Below, piece by piece: positions 4,928-5,840 of a stretch of DNA of 5,840 nt (its first letter is position 1; every line of letters starts with the position of its first letter). A program made the position numbers and the translations under genes. A model generated the notes under the pieces. The model worked only from the letters and a program-made list of their open reading frames with translations. It was not told the origin of the DNA and searched no databases. Source of the DNA: an uncultured Oscillospiraceae bacterium (GTDB lineage: Bacteria; Bacillota; Clostridia; Oscillospirales; Oscillospiraceae); contig CAKUJA010000113.1 in assembly GCA_934661135.1 (NCBI GenBank), forward strand, positions 1 through 5,840. The letters are read 5' to 3'.

Positions 4928-5333
4928 TTTGTTTCACCATCCTTTGTGCGTTCAAAAATTCTTTGCAGAGCGATATGACCTGGTCGCAGCGATACTCCGA
5001 GAAATTGGCGATATGCGCGTCTGCTTCCGGGATGCCGAGCCGGACGCACAGCCATGCGTAAGCATCCTGTTTGCGCATGAAGCCTTTTTCCCAAAGCTGG
5101 TTGAATGTCCGATGTGCCTGCATACGCTTTTGTCGAAGCGATTTGTCGGCAAGCGTTCCCATCGGCAGACTGGTCGCCTTGTGTGCCTGCACGTAAGCGT
5201 CGCAAGCGGGATACCGGGAGCAGACGTAGAGCTTCGCGGCCCGGTCTTTTGTGTGGATGCCATAAATGCTGCTGGCCGGGCGAAGCTGCGCCGGCGCGTG
5301 GCAGTATGGACAGGTAATGTGAGCTTTTTTCAA
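4896..5333 (-). CDS. DUF3268-family zinc-finger protein
   Basis: A 145-residue protein matching the DUF3268 zinc-finger family (PF11672). A four-cysteine site is formed by C8-x2-C11 and C38-x5-C44. It is followed by the family's DAYV...HKATSLPMGTLAD block (45-63), the LRQKRMQAHRTFNQLW segment (66-81), and an AYAWL helix later. The family is found on phages and mobile elements; its role is unproven, presumably nucleic-acid binding. The start codon is TTG at 5333, supported by an AGGAGG site at 5342-5347 with 8-base spacing and by the first Cys pair lying only seven residues in. No ATG or GTG in this frame fits better. The gene starts 19 bases after the Cys-rich gene and overlaps the sigma gene, so it is in the middle of an operon. 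Confidence 0.87.
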   Translation of the reverse strand: MKKAHITCPYCHAPAQLRPASSIYGIHTKDRAAKLYVCSRYPACDAYVQAHKATSLPMGTLADKSLRQKRMQAHRTFNQLWEKGFMRKQDAYAWLCVRLGIPEADAHIANFSEYRCDQVISLCKEFLNAQRMVKQNGSKQHRIDR

Positions 5334-5352
5334 ACTGAGATCCTCCTATGTA

Positions 5353-5679
5353 CTATTCAGAAGGAAGAAGAGAGAGTATCTGTAAACAGCAGCTTGTGTT
5401 GTCTGAGAGACACCAGTTGAGGTACAGTGCATAAATGTCCTCGAAAGCGCTGCGGGAGAGCTGTCCGCGGCATTCGGTTGGGTCGATCCGCTGCGCGGTG
5501 AGGCGTTCATATTCAGCAATGGAGATCAGGACAGGCTTGCCGCCGGCATCTGCGCTCATCAGATAACCGGAACAGGGTGTGCGGCATTTGCAGACACCGC
5601 AGGAGATGAAGCAGGCATTTCGCCAGTTCCCGCGGCAGGCGGTTAGAAATTCTGCAAGCTGCTGGATGGTTGTCCTCAT
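5353..5679 (-). CDS. Small cysteine-rich protein of unknown function
   Basis: A 108-residue protein with ten cysteines. Six are clustered near the N-terminus (C15, C23, C27, C30, C32, C36, spacing C-x3-C-x2-C-x-C-x3-C from C23), with others at 70, 90, 97 and 98. There is no signal peptide, so the cluster probably binds metal (zinc or iron-sulphur) in the cytoplasm rather than forming disulphides; this is inference. The middle contains a VLISIAEYERL strand-helix stretch. I do not recognise a named family. I chose the ATG at 5679 because GGAGGA (5687-5692) precedes it by 7 bases; an in-frame TTG at 5694 overlaps that site. It is the first gene of the right-hand operon, just behind a candidate promoter. 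Confidence 0.78.
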   Translation of the reverse strand: MRTTIQQLAEFLTACRGNWRNACFISCGVCKCRTPCSGYLMSADAGGKPVLISIAEYERLTAQRIDPTECRGQLSRSAFEDIYALYLNWCLSDNTSCCLQILSLLPSE

Positions 5680-5699
5680 AGGTTTGTCCTCCAAATCCT

Positions 5700-5729
5700 T
5701 CTATAACAATACGCACCGCAAAACGACAA
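5700..5729 (-). promoter_or_regulatory. Candidate promoter of the right-hand operon
   Basis: On the minus strand TTGTCG (5724-5729), an 18-base spacer and TATAGA (5700-5705) preceded by the TG of an extended -10. Each box matches 4 of 6 consensus bases. It is located after the hairpin 5772-5802 and just before the Cys-rich gene, giving a leader of only about 15-18 bases. Confidence 0.45.
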
Positions 5730-5771
5730 AACGGTCACTTGAACCTGTGAATTTTCTGTAAATTATGAAAA

Positions 5772-5802
5772 TGCACCCGGTCAGCAGTGCTGATCGGGTG
5801 CA
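5772..5802 (-). terminator. Hairpin terminator between an upstream gene and the operon
   Basis: Inverted-repeat arms at 5772-5786 and 5788-5802 pair along their length with one G-U position (5780/5794); the innermost pairs must open to form the loop. On the minus strand the stem is followed by ATTTTCATAATTT, a modest T-rich tail. The plus-strand side has only a short TTTT, so leftward termination is preferred. It lies 5 bases after a TAA stop that ends a reading frame entering from the right edge. Confidence 0.65.
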
Positions 5803-5806
5803 GATT

Positions 5807-5840
5807 TTAGCCGATGATCCAGAACGGCCCGCCGGAACCG
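5807..5840 (-). CDS. C-terminal end of an unidentified gene entering from the right edge
   Basis: Only ten codons are visible, reading GSGGPFWIIG followed by TAA (5807-5809). The call rests on the stop lying directly before the hairpin 5772-5802, a typical gene-end layout. The other two minus-strand frames are also open at the edge, so the frame choice is not certain. No family can be named. Confidence 0.35.
   Translation of the reverse strand, partial: GSGGPFWIIG

Noticed and set aside
4824..5420. Plus-strand open frame of 198 codons
   Set aside because: It is antisense to the sigma and DUF3268 genes, both of which show recognisable families.

Overview
The window looks like part of a conjugative element, plasmid or prophage-like island from a Gram-positive Firmicute, most likely a gut Clostridia (Oscillospiraceae-like) genome. 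This is inferred from strong AGGAGG-type ribosome binding sites before almost every gene, TTGACA/TATAAT-type promoters with extended -10 boxes, moderately high GC, and accessory gene families (DUF932, DUF3268 zinc finger, stand-alone SSB, small sigma factor, MNT/HEPN pair) typical of such elements. No 16S, housekeeping or integrase gene is present to fix the taxon.

Every gene I accept is on the minus strand, so transcription runs from high to low coordinates. Right edge: the last codons of an unidentified gene, then a hairpin terminator (about 5772-5802). A candidate promoter (5700-5729) then leads into a tight five-gene cluster: a Cys-rich small protein (5353-5679), a DUF3268 zinc-finger protein (4896-5333, TTG start), a sigma-70 family factor (4358-4927, overlapping the previous gene), a winged-helix-like protein of unknown function (3611-4303), and a small two-helix membrane protein (3141-3608, start overlapping or abutting the previous stop).

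Middle: a self-contained two-gene module of a minimal nucleotidyltransferase (2721-3041) and a HEPN protein (2351-2737). The genes overlap by 17 bases and have their own strong promoter and terminator. This is the MNT/HEPN toxin-antitoxin-like architecture. The promoter is flanked by a 14-bp inverted repeat (13 of 14 matching), and a 14-bp direct repeat (13 of 14) lies on both sides of the module. The HEPN protein lacks the usual RX4-6H RNase motif.

Left: a 369-base intergenic region (1982-2350) carries an excellent ssb promoter, a possible opposing promoter sharing its -35 box, an 18-bp perfect palindrome, and a long structured leader ending in a hairpin just before the ssb ribosome binding site. 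The ssb gene (1577-1981) ends at a strong terminator. Beyond it lie a two-helix membrane-anchored protein of unknown function (679-1467) and a DUF932 protein that runs off the left edge.

Functionally, SSB and DUF932 point to DNA maintenance or replication of the element. The zinc-finger, sigma and winged-helix-like proteins point to an element-encoded regulatory operon. The MNT/HEPN pair points to element stability or defence.
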